Part shown: in pieces, positions 24,017 through 32,988 of the stretch
How the letters are laid out: each line of letters starts with the position of its first letter
Position numbering within the stretch: position 1 is the first letter of the stretch
Source of the DNA: Obscuribacter phosphatis_A
GTDB lineage: Bacteria > Cyanobacteriota > Vampirovibrionia > Obscuribacterales > Obscuribacteraceae
Direction of reading: 5' to 3'
Assembly: GCA_017303615.1 (NCBI GenBank)
Contig: JAFLCK010000024.1
Coordinates: forward strand, 16,561 to 80,560
DNA length: 64,000 nucleotides
Made by a program: the position numbers and the translations under genes
The notes under the pieces: generated by a model
Databases searched by the model: none
What the model was told of the DNA's origin: nothing
The model's input: only the letters and a program-made list of their open reading frames with translations

Positions 24017-24083
24017 TCACTCACTCACTCGCTCACGCGTCACAGCCCTCGCTCACGCGCCAGAGCCCTCTCTCACGAGCTCA
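24017..24083 (-). repeat. TGA-containing tandem repeats after the SRPBCC gene
   Basis: Reading leftward, the SRPBCC gene stop is followed by degenerate 20-base units containing GAGRGCTSTGRCGCGTGAGC, then by GAGT/GTGA microrepeats up to the start of the next gene. Each unit carries TGA. Confidence 0.6.
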
Positions 24084-24557
24084 TTCGAAGCCGCCTCTAG
24101 CCACAATCAAGAGGCGCTCGGTCTGTTCGTGCAAACCAGCTGCAAACTTGTCCCCAAAGACAGCCACCCAAAACTTGGTCAGGGGACCATCGATTTCGAT
24201 TGAAGCCCTAATCAAGGTCTCCTTGCCTGTCTTGCTGAGCTGATGACTAAAATAGACTTGGGCACCCGGCAGACGACACAAGTCACTATAGAGAAAAGGT
24301 GGATCAAACTTGACTATCTGCATCTTGAGTTCGGGCGTCTTGAAAGGTTTTAGGCTAAAAACCACTCCGACCGCCGGAGCCTCGTTGATGCGCACGTAAG
24401 CGACCCGATTATCTACTTTCGGCCAGTCTTGGATGCGCCCCAAAACGGGCCAAATGGTTTCGACCGGCAAGTCTGTTTGATATTGAAAAGAAAAGTGCCA
24501 GGCAGCCTCAGAATGATCGTGCCCTTTGTAGAAATAGTTCCGCTTTAACCTGTTCAA
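24081..24557 (-). CDS. SRPBCC (START/polyketide-cyclase-like) family protein
   Basis: A 158-aa protein with a helix-grip fold signature. FSFQYQTDLPVETIWPVLGRIQDWPKVDNRVAYVRIN gives the first strand and helices. A beta-sheet core follows (GVVFSLKPFKTPELKMQIVKFDPP; LIRASIEIDGPLTKFWVAVFG), and a final long helix (AAGLHEQTERLLIVA). Members bind hydrophobic ligands or act as cyclases or co-chaperones. There is no signal peptide, so it is cytoplasmic. It lies about 20 bases downstream of the small lipoprotein gene on the same strand. Confidence 0.75.
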   Translation of the reverse strand: MNRLKRNYFYKGHDHSEAAWHFSFQYQTDLPVETIWPVLGRIQDWPKVDNRVAYVRINEAPAVGVVFSLKPFKTPELKMQIVKFDPPFLYSDLCRLPGAQVYFSHQLSKTGKETLIRASIEIDGPLTKFWVAVFGDKFAAGLHEQTERLLIVARGGFE

Positions 24558-24579
24558 ACCACCAAGCCTTGCGCTTCTT

Positions 24580-25020
24580 TTATTTTGTCAATTCGATTCT
24601 CACGATTTTGGCATCCGGTCCGAAACCCTGAGAATAGCGCTTGATCATATAGCACTTTGGACGCAGCGTCTGTTGTCTCAAAATTGGCTCGACTATGTTT
24701 GACATCTTATCTACACTTGGACCATATAGAAAAATGCGGCAATAACCGCCGCCAAATTCATGCCGCCCAAACTCACCCGCCCCGGCATCGCGCAAGGCAC
24801 GGTCGAGGGCTTCCTCGACAGCTTTGTAGCTGCGCCTCTCATCATCAGAGCCGTATGTGTTACCCTCGAGTTTGAGATGCAACTCAAGCACTTGCATGGT
24901 GGCACGCTCTTGCGGGGTCTGCATCTTGGGCTTGCCGAGATTGACGCATGCCGAAAGTGCCACGGTGCTAAAGCCAATGCAGCAAAGTATTGAAATCAGT
25001 GAAAGAGCTCTCGCCTTCAT
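24580..25020 (-). CDS. Small putative lipoprotein
   Basis: A 146-aa protein with a type-II signal peptide: basic n-region, hydrophobic core (LSLISILCCIGFSTVAL), and lipobox LSAC with the modified Cys at residue 25. The mature part is alpha/beta, with VLELHLKLEG, a helix EEALDRALRDAGAGEFGRHEF, and a beta-hairpin near YCRIFLYGP. No enzyme motif is evident. It is expected in the inner leaflet of the outer membrane or on the periplasmic face. It is followed closely by the SRPBCC gene. Confidence 0.75.
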   Translation of the reverse strand: MKARALSLISILCCIGFSTVALSACVNLGKPKMQTPQERATMQVLELHLKLEGNTYGSDDERRSYKAVEEALDRALRDAGAGEFGRHEFGGGYCRIFLYGPSVDKMSNIVEPILRQQTLRPKCYMIKRYSQGFGPDAKIVRIELTK

Positions 25021-25103
25021 CTAAAACCCCGCATTTAAACACTGAGATACAAATACTAACGGAACAAATACTAACCGAACAAACAGCAATTGAAAAGCTG
25101 GAA

Positions 25104-26168
25104 CTACAAGCCGATTCTTTTCTTAAGTACCGCTATTGTATTCTTGAATACAGAATTTATGTCTTCGCTTTGTCGATTGTGCATGCCCATCAAATTAGCC
25201 AACACCTCAGCACAAGACTCGACTTGCCCTCTTGTCGATTTCTGCAAATAGTACCGAATACGATGCGCCACATCATCGGGCACATGAGCAATATCAAGCA
25301 GATAAGCATGTTTATACTCATCGGTGTGCGAAACAGCCCCAAGTGCAAAATCAACAGCATGACCGGTCTCGTGCAAGAATGTCTCTTCGATGCTGTCCCT
25401 TGAGAAAGCCGTCTTTACATCATCAGTTCGCTCATCAACTGTATGTTGGGCGATATAGATAATCCCATTGGAATACATGCCAGGGCAACTTTTATCCGTT
25501 CCGCCCTCATAACCAGCTACTTCCTGATAGGCACCTTCGGGAAATTTATCGATCATAGTAGGGGTGATGCAGATTGAAACTCTGGCATCATTGAGAATTT
25601 TCATAATGCGCGGAGGAATCTTATTGATGGCTTCGTCGATAGCATCGATGGTATCGGCGGAAACCTCAGGATGCCCGATACGCGGACGCACTATCTCGAT
25701 TCTCTTCTTAATGTTTGTGGAGCCCTTGGGCGCCGCTGCCACCGTGCCTTCCTTAGGTTTCCATTCGTTGCGAGGGTCGAGCCTGGCCAAATACTGACTG
25801 GCAACGGCGGCTTCCTGCGGCGATTTGAGCACATCTCTGACTGTGCGATAGGTTTGTATAGCCTTGTCGCGCTCACCGCAAGCATAGTAAGAATGCGCCA
25901 TATAAAGCCAAGCCGAAGGTCCGCCGCCCTCGTCGGTGATATTCTTCCAAAAGAGCTGTGCCGCCTCTCTGTAATGCCCCGCTTTATAAAAGGCTAAGCC
26001 CGAAATATAAGACTGTTGCGGGGTCGAGCTGCGCTGCCCAGACGCTTGAGCAAAGCAGGGCTGCACCAAAAAGAAAGACTGGCTGCCGTCAAAGGGCAAA
26101 GACGCCGCGATTGACATTGATAGAAGCGGCACCGGCAAGAATAGGGCAAGGGCAGTCTTTCTCATCAA
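25104..26168 (-). CDS. Secreted TPR protein with HExxH metallopeptidase-like site
   Basis: A 354-aa protein with a signal peptide (MMRKTALALFLPVPLL ... FAQA, about residues 1-42). One or two TPR units follow (SGLAFYKAGHYREAAQLFWKNITDEGG ...). The C-terminal half contains FLHETGHAVDFALG (HETGH at 266-270), a zincin-type HExxH motif with Glu as base and two His ligands. A third ligand could be Glu or His further on, but it is not obvious. A periplasmic zinc peptidase or a metal-binding derivative is likely. A central block (RPRIGHPEVSADTIDAIDEAINKIP) is conserved-looking but unknown. It is transcribed leftward and its start is close to a divergent TPR gene. Confidence 0.75.
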   Translation of the reverse strand: MMRKTALALFLPVPLLSMSIAASLPFDGSQSFFLVQPCFAQASGQRSSTPQQSYISGLAFYKAGHYREAAQLFWKNITDEGGGPSAWLYMAHSYYACGERDKAIQTYRTVRDVLKSPQEAAVASQYLARLDPRNEWKPKEGTVAAAPKGSTNIKKRIEIVRPRIGHPEVSADTIDAIDEAINKIPPRIMKILNDARVSICITPTMIDKFPEGAYQEVAGYEGGTDKSCPGMYSNGIIYIAQHTVDERTDDVKTAFSRDSIEETFLHETGHAVDFALGAVSHTDEYKHAYLLDIAHVPDDVAHRIRYYLQKSTRGQVESCAEVLANLMGMHNRQSEDINSVFKNTIAVLKKRIGL

Positions 26169-26293
26169 TTACCTTCCAGTCTGGTCGATGCTAACATTGT
26201 AGAGGCATTTGTTTCTGCGAGCAAAACTTTAATGAAGCTCTTCAAAACCAACAAGCCCTGTAAAACCGAAAAATCATCTCGTCATTGGTTACT

Positions 26294-28141
26294 ATGAACC
26301 TTTTCAAGTTGGGCTTAGGTTTAGGCTTTAGATTAAGATTAGGGCAAGTTCTGACTTCAGAACTAGGTCAGAGTTCAGTACTAGTTCTGAGTTCAGGAAT
26401 AGTTCTGAGTTCAGGAATAGTCATAAATTCAGCGCTAGGACTCAGTTCAGCGCTAACCCTCGGGCTAATATTCTCTCAACCGTCTCTTTCTCAAGAATTC
26501 CAGAAAGACGAGACCGCCGATAGCTTCAGTCGCTATATCAATCATTCCGATCCCGACGCCCCTATCTTGCATATACAAACCCCAGGCGAGCCGACCATAA
26601 TCACTATCGGCTTTTCGGAAGATGCCGAAAAGTTTGCCAATGATTTCATCTCGGGAAAATCAAGCCGCGGTCATAAGCTTGTCAAAACGAGAGAAGGAAG
26701 AATAGTTGTAGTCAACGATAAGACCACGGGCGAACAATTCAAGATCATTCCGCTCAAACAAGGTTCGCGCTCAAAATCGCTGCGCACACCGGAATTTTTA
26801 GCCGAGCTATTTCCCAATAATCCAAACGTTATGTTCACACTCTCACGAGAGTTTGAACAGCAGAAACGCTGGGCCAAAGCCCTACAATACTACCGCAGAG
26901 GCTGCGAGGTATCTTTTGGCAAGACTTTGCACAGCAGCAAGCCGAGCCCATTGGAAAGACGCACCATAGGCAATTACCACGGCAATAGCGCTTACTATTT
27001 CTTACAACTAGGCGATACTAAATCGGCTCTTACAGAATTAGATCAAGCTATCAAATTCAAACCGGAAGAAGCAATTAACTTCAAGAACAGAGGCACTCTG
27101 CAGATGAAGCTCGGCAACGCTGAAGCCGCCCGCAAAGATCTCGCCGAATACAAAAGACTGACAGCCGAATCAGGCAAACTTTCAGTAAACGGTCGCACTG
27201 TCGGCGATACCAATAGCATCCTCGACATGACCAGCTCACTGCCTGCCATGACTGAAAAAGGTCACTACGAAGAAGTAATCAGACTGACCAATGAAATGAT
27301 CAAAACAGATCCCCACTTCTATCGACCTTATTTCTTTCGCTTGCTCTCCAACATATCAATAGGCAACTATGCACCGGCGCTGAAAGACGCTGAGACTCTC
27401 AATAAGCTCAATAAAAACAAAACTACAGACAACATCCTTTCCGATGTCAAACAACTAATTAAAGAAAGCATCCCACCCTATGGCGACATTTCAATCTTAG
27501 ATAGAAAACCGCCTGTATTGCTAATTAGAATAGACCAAAACCGAGCCACCGGCATATCGATGAGCAACTATGCCCGCACTCACAAAGGCGACATGAGAGT
27601 CTACGACGCCATCGCCGTCAGGTTGTGGAAAGCAGGCAGAATCAAAGAAGCCGATCAAGAAATAGATAAAGCATTGCGCGTAGAAAGCAGAAGCGAATGC
27701 TTACTGAAGCAAAAAGTAGAAACTTCCGAAGCTCTGCGCAATTGGCCGGCGACTGAATTCTTTTGCACTCGCTATTTAGAGGTGATTGCCGATAACACAG
27801 ATGCAGTGATGAATATCGATCTCTTGCAATCAATCTTTAATACACGCAAACAAGCCCGCATCAAGCAAAATAAAATCGAAGAAGCTGTGCAAGACTGCAA
27901 TGTTCTCTTGAAAATTGAACCTGATTCAGCCGAAGTTTATCGAGACCGCGCCGACCTGCTTATGAAACTCGGCAGATATCAGCAAGCAGTTAGTGATTAC
28001 ACGTCATCAATAAAATATGACGATACTAAAATTGCCAAAAACTATCTTTTGCGCGCCACTGCATACGATAAACTTGGCAAAGTCGAACTGGCTGCCAAAG
28101 ACAGGTCGACTGCCAAAACATTAGAACAAACACTAAAATAG
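26294..28141 (+). CDS. Large secreted TPR protein with repeat-expanded leader
   Basis: About 615 aa from ATG 26294. The N-terminus (LGLGLGFRLRLGQVL ... SSGIVLSSGIVINSALGLSSALTLGLIFS) is hydrophobic and encoded by tandem 18-base repeats (AGTTCTGAGTTCAGGAAT), apparently an expanded signal/anchor region. The mature protein starts near SLSQEFQKDE. Several TPR units are visible, for example AKALQYYRRGCEVSF, AYYFLQLGDTKSALTELDQAIKFKPEEAINFKNRGTLQ, and VYRDRADLLMKLGRYQQAVSDYTSSIKYDD. There is no enzymatic domain. It is probably a periplasmic scaffold. Confidence 0.75.
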   Translation: MNLFKLGLGLGFRLRLGQVLTSELGQSSVLVLSSGIVLSSGIVINSALGLSSALTLGLIFSQPSLSQEFQKDETADSFSRYINHSDPDAPILHIQTPGEPTIITIGFSEDAEKFANDFISGKSSRGHKLVKTREGRIVVVNDKTTGEQFKIIPLKQGSRSKSLRTPEFLAELFPNNPNVMFTLSREFEQQKRWAKALQYYRRGCEVSFGKTLHSSKPSPLERRTIGNYHGNSAYYFLQLGDTKSALTELDQAIKFKPEEAINFKNRGTLQMKLGNAEAARKDLAEYKRLTAESGKLSVNGRTVGDTNSILDMTSSLPAMTEKGHYEEVIRLTNEMIKTDPHFYRPYFFRLLSNISIGNYAPALKDAETLNKLNKNKTTDNILSDVKQLIKESIPPYGDISILDRKPPVLLIRIDQNRATGISMSNYARTHKGDMRVYDAIAVRLWKAGRIKEADQEIDKALRVESRSECLLKQKVETSEALRNWPATEFFCTRYLEVIADNTDAVMNIDLLQSIFNTRKQARIKQNKIEEAVQDCNVLLKIEPDSAEVYRDRADLLMKLGRYQQAVSDYTSSIKYDDTKIAKNYLLRATAYDKLGKVELAAKDRSTAKTLEQTLK

Positions 28142-28169
28142 TCAAAAAGCAAAAGAGGCGTCGGCGCTG

Positions 28170-29477
28170 ATGAAAATTTCTCAAAGACTAAGAAGCGAGG
28201 CGCTAGCCTTGGCTATCTTCGGCTTATCTAGTGCCGGCTTTTGCCAGGCTCTAGCCGCCACCCCAGAGCAAGATCAAGAGCCAGCCTCAGCACAGACAAA
28301 TCAAGCCACCGAAGCGCCCGAGAGCCAAGCACAAACCAAAGGGGCCACTGCAACGCCAAGCAACCAAGCCACCGAATTACAAAGCAACCAAGCCACCGAA
28401 GCACAAAGCAACCAAGCCACTGCAGCACCAAGCAACCAAATACGCCAAGCCGAGCCGCTAGCCAGACCGGCACCGCCCACCCCCCTCGATTGGAGCAAAT
28501 ACTCAAAAGATCCAAAAGAGCGCTATTCGGTTGTAATTGATGGTGAACTAACAGAAAAAATTGGCATTCCCACTTATGAATTTCTGCCAAAAGGCTTTGA
28601 TCGCACACCCCAGAGGCTGATTTTGTTTGTGCACGGCTTGACTTTGCACGGCGGCAGATACAACATCACAGGCAAAGTCTTTGCCGCCTACAATCATTAC
28701 GCCGTTTCTTACGATATGCGCGGCTTTGGCAAGTGCTATTACGATCCCGACAATCGTTTCAACTCAGGCGAAGACCAAAAGAAAAAGGTCAACTATGAAA
28801 AGAGCTTCCAAGACTTGGTCAAGCTCGCCCAAGCGATGCGGGCAAAATATCCCGGCATTCCGCTTGTAATCATCGGCGAAAGCCTCGGCGCTACCCCCTG
28901 CTTGCACTTAGCCGCCGAGCATCCCGAGCTTGTTGACGGTATTGTCATTTCGGCACCGGCGGTGAAAGTCAATCCGCGCATGTTTCTCTCACCCGGCAGT
29001 CTGGCTGCCGGTTTGCAAGGCATCATCATCAACCCAAAATTCAATGTCAATCTAAACTTTTTTATGAAGCAATTGGTATCAAGCGACAAGAGAGTGGTTG
29101 ACGACATGCTCAATGACCCGCTCATGCGCCATTCGCTCACCATTGCCGAGCTTTTGGAAACCCAAGAATATGTCGGCAAGAACCGCAAGTTTGCAGCTAA
29201 AATGCGCGAAGACCTACCAATCTTGATTTTGCAAGGACGCAAAGATAAGTGCGTAATCTCAAGAGATGTGACTGAATTAGCCAATTCAATCAAGTCAGAC
29301 GATCAGACCCTGCGCTGGTTTTCCAGTATGTCACACTTACTTTTAGAGACCAAGTTCTTCAAAGCCGAAGTAATTGACTCAATTTCAGATTGGTTCACAA
29401 ACAGAACAGCCAGCCAATTGGAAGAACTGAAGGCTCTTCGGCAAGAAATGAAAGAACTGGGTGCCGAAGAGCTCTAG
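28170..29477 (+). CDS. Secreted monoacylglycerol-lipase-like alpha/beta hydrolase
   Basis: A 435-aa protein with a signal peptide (residues ~1-28, ending ALA|A). About 60 residues of NQATE-type low-complexity repeats follow, encoded by 24-bp tandem DNA. The hydrolase domain then shows RLILFVHGLTLHGGRY (oxyanion strand), YDMRGFGKC, IIGESLGATPCLHLA (nucleophile Ser), ILILQGRKDKCV (Asp) and SSMSHLLLE (His). These are typical of monoacylglycerol lipase/lysophospholipase-like Hydrolase_4 enzymes acting on lipid esters. The protein is probably envelope-located. It starts 28 bases after the TPR gene. Confidence 0.85.
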   Translation: MKISQRLRSEALALAIFGLSSAGFCQALAATPEQDQEPASAQTNQATEAPESQAQTKGATATPSNQATELQSNQATEAQSNQATAAPSNQIRQAEPLARPAPPTPLDWSKYSKDPKERYSVVIDGELTEKIGIPTYEFLPKGFDRTPQRLILFVHGLTLHGGRYNITGKVFAAYNHYAVSYDMRGFGKCYYDPDNRFNSGEDQKKKVNYEKSFQDLVKLAQAMRAKYPGIPLVIIGESLGATPCLHLAAEHPELVDGIVISAPAVKVNPRMFLSPGSLAAGLQGIIINPKFNVNLNFFMKQLVSSDKRVVDDMLNDPLMRHSLTIAELLETQEYVGKNRKFAAKMREDLPILILQGRKDKCVISRDVTELANSIKSDDQTLRWFSSMSHLLLETKFFKAEVIDSISDWFTNRTASQLEELKALRQEMKELGAEEL

Positions 29478-29479
29478 CT

Positions 29480-30304
29480 CTACTTCCCGGCAGTAGCCAT
29501 TTCGCTTTCAGCTTTAGCCATATCGGCGGTTTGCTCAGCCCGGGTGCGGGCAGTGGCAAAATGCGACTGGGTTTTAGGCAAGCGAATCTCTTTTGCCAAA
29601 CCAAGCAATTTCAATATTGAAATGGTTAGCCAGGTAGGATCTGGCTCGCGCCAAGTCAAGCCATGCCTAGCCGAAGTCGGAAAAGCATGGTGATTGTTAT
29701 GCCAGCCTTCGCCCATAGAAAGCATAGCCACTAAAAAAACATTGCGGCTGTCGTCGTTGCAATCATAGGTCTGATAGCCGAATTGACGCAGATGCCCCAC
29801 TGAATTGACCAAGAGCGGACCAAGAAAAGACATAAAAGTGGCTAACAGATTGGCTGCCAGTACAACCGGTCCAAAGAGAAAATAAAGAGCGACACGGAAG
29901 GCAACGGCAAAGAACAAGCAGAGAATGCCGTCCCAATGAGTGTGACCAGCGTGCAAGGCGCGATAAACAGGGTCGCGATAGAGATCGGGAGCCAGCTCAC
30001 GGCTTTCTTTGGCACTGATATAGACCTGCGGTTTCCACATCCAAGAGACAAAGGCATGGAAAAGCCCGTCTTTAGGAGCATGCGGGTCGCCGTCATGGTC
30101 TGAATAGCGGTGATGCAGTCGGTGCGTCGTCACCCAGAATATCGGCGAGCCTTCTAAACATAGGTAGCCTCCAGATACCACAAAATATTCCAACCATTTT
30201 GGAACTTTTAGACTCTTGTGAGAAAGCAGGCGGTGATAGCCGAGCGTGATGCCCTGTGCATGAAATACGTAGAAAATTGCAAAAGCGATAAAAAATGTAG
30301 TCAT
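29480..30304 (-). CDS. Acyl-CoA/acyl-lipid delta-9-type fatty-acid desaturase
   Basis: A 274-aa membrane di-iron desaturase with all three His boxes: GYHRLLSH near residue 22, HRLHHRYSD, and GWHNNHHAFP. Hydrophobic segments lie around them (FFIAFAIFYVFHAQGIT, VVLAANLLATFMSFLG). The family inserts a double bond into acyl chains at the membrane using O2, which implies aerobic growth. The N-terminus is short compared with typical homologues (about 300 aa), so an upstream non-ATG start is possible. The final ~30 residues are Thr/Ala/Met-rich. It lies downstream of an HxlR regulator, which may control it. Confidence 0.9.
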   Translation of the reverse strand: MTTFFIAFAIFYVFHAQGITLGYHRLLSHKSLKVPKWLEYFVVSGGYLCLEGSPIFWVTTHRLHHRYSDHDGDPHAPKDGLFHAFVSWMWKPQVYISAKESRELAPDLYRDPVYRALHAGHTHWDGILCLFFAVAFRVALYFLFGPVVLAANLLATFMSFLGPLLVNSVGHLRQFGYQTYDCNDDSRNVFLVAMLSMGEGWHNNHHAFPTSARHGLTWREPDPTWLTISILKLLGLAKEIRLPKTQSHFATARTRAEQTADMAKAESEMATAGK

Positions 30305-30354
30305 GCCCAGAGCTTAAACTGAGAACCAGCCTGAAGCATAGTTGATAAATGAAA

Positions 30355-30366
30355 GTAACCAGTTAC
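30355..30366. promoter_or_regulatory. Candidate HxlR-type operator
   Basis: GTAAC-CA-GTTAC is an inverted repeat between the HxlR gene and the desaturase, about 50 bases before the desaturase start. Characterised HxlR-family sites also use GTAA/TTAC-type half-sites. Confidence 0.3.
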
Positions 30367-30482
30367 CTAAAAGTATCCATCTATCGGTTGATGAAAAAAT
30401 TGAAAGCGCAATAAAATAAAGCGAAGAAGTAATAACTTATCTCACTGCCCTAACAGATTAATTGTCGCTCTAGCTAAATCTA

Positions 30483-30863
30483 CTAAGCTTGTCGACGCGA
30501 TGGGCAGACCATCTGCTCTTCGCTGCAGCCTTCTATAGAGCAATAACATTTGGCTGAAGCAGTCTCATCGGCCAAAGCCTTGAGCTGCGCCATCAAAGCC
30601 AAAAGTCTGCGGCCGCGCTCAGTTATTGCATGTTCCACATGGGGCAATTTCTCGTCGAATTCGCGTCTTTCAATCAGCCCCAAATTCTGCAAGGCTCTTA
30701 TCCGCTCTTGCAAAGACTTCATAGTCAAGCCTGGTATCAGCCTTAGAAACTTGCGAGTGCGCACCGGACCAAGTGCAATCTCGCGCAAAATTTGCACCGA
30801 CCACTTTGCCCCCACCACATCAAGGAGCGCACTTAGAGGGCAATTGAGATTCTTATCCAACAT
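30483..30863 (-). CDS. HxlR-family transcriptional regulator
   Basis: A 126-aa protein starting MLDKNLNCPLSALLDVVGAKWSVQILREI, with the conserved CP-x(11)-GxKWxxxIL pattern of HxlR/YodB regulators. Cys in the N-terminal CP motif is the redox/electrophile-sensing residue in characterised members. The winged helix continues FLRLIPGLTMKSLQERIRALQNLGLIERREF. A C-terminal Cys cluster (KCYCSIEGCSEEQMVCPS) is unusual and could add metal or redox sensing. The longer in-frame start at 30902 was rejected because family members begin close to CP. It is co-oriented with the desaturase. Confidence 0.85.
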   Translation of the reverse strand: MLDKNLNCPLSALLDVVGAKWSVQILREIALGPVRTRKFLRLIPGLTMKSLQERIRALQNLGLIERREFDEKLPHVEHAITERGRRLLALMAQLKALADETASAKCYCSIEGCSEEQMVCPSRRQA

Positions 30864-31119
30864 TGATAGATCACTTTTCCAGTAAATTGAGACAACAAAC
30901 AAAATTCTCTAATCTCTAAATGAGAAGAAGCTTTATCGAAGCCATTTTATTGAAGCTTTGACAAGGCTTAATTGAGCCTTTGATGAGCGTCTATTTGAGT
31001 GTTCAGGTTATAACAAGTCTGAACGGTAAGACTTGGCTTAACATCAATCTAAGTGATGATTTTCTTTCTGAGCAAGCAAGGCATTGCTGGTTATACTTTG
31101 ACAGGTGATTGGAGAGACC

Positions 31120-31863
31120 ATGAATGTAACTGGTTGGGAAGCGCTGAGACACTGGGGCGAAGGCGTAGCTCGCATCGAACCATTAGCTGGCGGAGTCGCT
31201 AACGATGTATGGAGTGTCCGCCTAGGCGAGCAAATCGCGGTCGCGCGCCTAGGCTCTAGGAGCGACGCCGACCTAGCTTGGGAGACCGAATTACTTACCT
31301 ATCTAGACCATAAAGGGCTAGTCGTACCGGTGCCAATCCCAACCCTGGAAGGACGCTTATTTGCAGGCGGTCTGGTGGTAATGAACTACCTCGAGGGCAA
31401 GCCGCCCAAGACCGAAGCCGATTGGCGCCGGGTGGCAGACAGTCTTCGGCAACTGCATCAATTGACACAAGGCTGGCCGCAGCGCCCGGGTTGGCGATCG
31501 TCGACCGACCTCCTGAAAGAAGACACTGGCACTAAGATAAATCTTGGCAAAATGCCGGCTGAAGGCGTAGCCCGATGCCGAGCTGCCTGGACGCGACTGC
31601 TCGGACTCCCGACCGGCGTCGTGCATGGCAATCCTACCAATCCTGCAAACATTCGCATGACTAAAGATAGAGTGGCACTGCTGGACTGGGACGAGTCTCA
31701 CGTCGACGTTACCACCCTAGATCTGGCCCTGCCGCATAATGCAGCTGGTCTTGACGCAGACGCGCTTGAAATAGCGGCTCAAGCCTCTGCCGCGTGGGAA
31801 GCAGCAGTCTGTTGGGACGACAATTATGCAATCAGGCGATTGGCCGAAGTTAGGGCAGTTTGA
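31120..31863 (+). CDS. Phosphotransferase-fold (APH) protein with altered catalytic loop
   Basis: A 247-aa protein of the aminoglycoside/choline-kinase fold. PLAGGVANDVWSVRLGEQIAVARLG gives the nucleotide loop, followed by the hinge LVVMNYLEGKPP. The catalytic loop reads VVHGNPTNPANIRM, with Asn where the family has the catalytic Asp of HGDxxxxN and one extra residue before the metal-binding Asn. The later DWDESHVD matches the metal-binding Asp. It may therefore bind nucleotide or substrate without transferring phosphate. The start ATG has GGAG 5 bases upstream; an in-frame GTG lies 15 bases earlier. The true substrate is unknown. Confidence 0.75.
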   Translation: MNVTGWEALRHWGEGVARIEPLAGGVANDVWSVRLGEQIAVARLGSRSDADLAWETELLTYLDHKGLVVPVPIPTLEGRLFAGGLVVMNYLEGKPPKTEADWRRVADSLRQLHQLTQGWPQRPGWRSSTDLLKEDTGTKINLGKMPAEGVARCRAAWTRLLGLPTGVVHGNPTNPANIRMTKDRVALLDWDESHVDVTTLDLALPHNAAGLDADALEIAAQASAAWEAAVCWDDNYAIRRLAEVRAV

Positions 31864-31920
31864 GCAGCGGCAGTGCTATCTCTTAACAGCGGCAGCGCTA
31901 TCGCTTAACACAGATAGCGC
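31864..31920. repeat. 22-bp tandem duplication after the APH-like gene
   Basis: AGCGGCAGTGCTATCTCTTAAC and AGCGGCAGCGCTATCGCTTAAC follow directly after the stop, with a third partial copy. The remainder of the gap to 32022 is unremarkable. Confidence 0.6.
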
Positions 31921-32022
31921 ACTTTCAATCAAATGCTTATGCAGATTTACTTAGAGGTCTAGAGACTTAGAGATTTCGAATCGAACTTCGCAGCGAGGAA
32001 ACTCTCCCCATCATCCATGCCC

Positions 32023-32709
32023 CTAAATCCCAGCACTAGTACCAAGATGCGCCTTCAGAGCCTGCAGGGTAACACCGTCTACATAGCCGGCTTGCAAGAT
32101 AGCTTCTTCGAGAGTGAGCTTCTTGAAATTAGTCAGCTGGAAGTGCAAAGCCTGCACCTCAGATGGACCAAGAAATCTATTGTCGACCATCAGCCTAACA
32201 AGCGGCGGCAAACCAGGCATATTGAGCAAGTCTTGGCCAGACTGCGGGGCGGCATGATGGGGCATTGCTTGACCAGGAGCGTTGAAGCTGCCGTCATCGG
32301 GAATGAGATTGTGTTTGACCAGGGCCTGCCTCAGCACATTCAAATCGTGACTGAGCCTGAGACGCGGGTGCTTCAAGACCAAGCCGCAATCTAAGAGTTC
32401 ATAGTAAGCCAGCCGATTCTCGCGACCATGCAGCTTCTTGGTCATTAGATGCCTTTTGCGCTGCAACCTAAACAGCGCCTTCATCTTATTTGGTCCGACC
32501 TTTTTATCTACACCAAGAAATTCATACAAGTCTGGCAGGTCGCTATTCTTTAGCGAGCCGGACCTCAGCAAGTCAGGAAAAAACTCAGCCAATTGACCAG
32601 CCGCTGTCAAAACACCGCGCAAATCTTGACTAGACCAGCTCTGACGCAAAGCAGCGCAGAGTATCTGACACTCTACTTCTAAGCGCTTGGCCCCCATATC
32701 GGTGAGCAA
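32023..32709 (-). CDS. Hypothetical helical protein with T2SS_E-N-like C-terminus
   Basis: A 228-aa, all-helical, soluble protein. The last ~30 residues (NFKKLTLEEAILQAGYVDGVTLQALKAHLG) resemble the small helical repeat at the N-terminus of GspE/PilB secretion ATPases and related two-component proteins. The N-terminal ~150 residues (LCAALRQSWSSQDLRGVLTAAGQLAEFF, FRLQRKRHLMTKKLHG) are not recognised. No transmembrane helix or Cys cluster is seen. It could be an accessory or regulatory protein. It is transcribed away from the L33-COG0523 operon across a 370-bp gap. Confidence 0.55.
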   Translation of the reverse strand: MLTDMGAKRLEVECQILCAALRQSWSSQDLRGVLTAAGQLAEFFPDLLRSGSLKNSDLPDLYEFLGVDKKVGPNKMKALFRLQRKRHLMTKKLHGRENRLAYYELLDCGLVLKHPRLRLSHDLNVLRQALVKHNLIPDDGSFNAPGQAMPHHAAPQSGQDLLNMPGLPPLVRLMVDNRFLGPSEVQALHFQLTNFKKLTLEEAILQAGYVDGVTLQALKAHLGTSAGI

Positions 32710-32988
32710 GGTCTTTCCCCCTCAGTCCAGCCCCTGAGACCGAACTCTCCAGCCGACAGCGGCTCAAGCAAGAGCCACCGACTTTAATATCCTACCCAAA
32801 CTAAATTGCCTCAATAAATCTTGGCTGCATGAAACTTAGCCAAGAAACCAAACCTAAAAACCAAACCCAGAAACTATATAGATAAAGCCGGTAATTAACC
32901 CAAGAGCCAAAATTTAGCCCTCAGCCAATTTAGCTTCAGCCCAAGCAGCCAAATATTGCTGCCTTTTGCGACGCCGCCGTGACAAATC

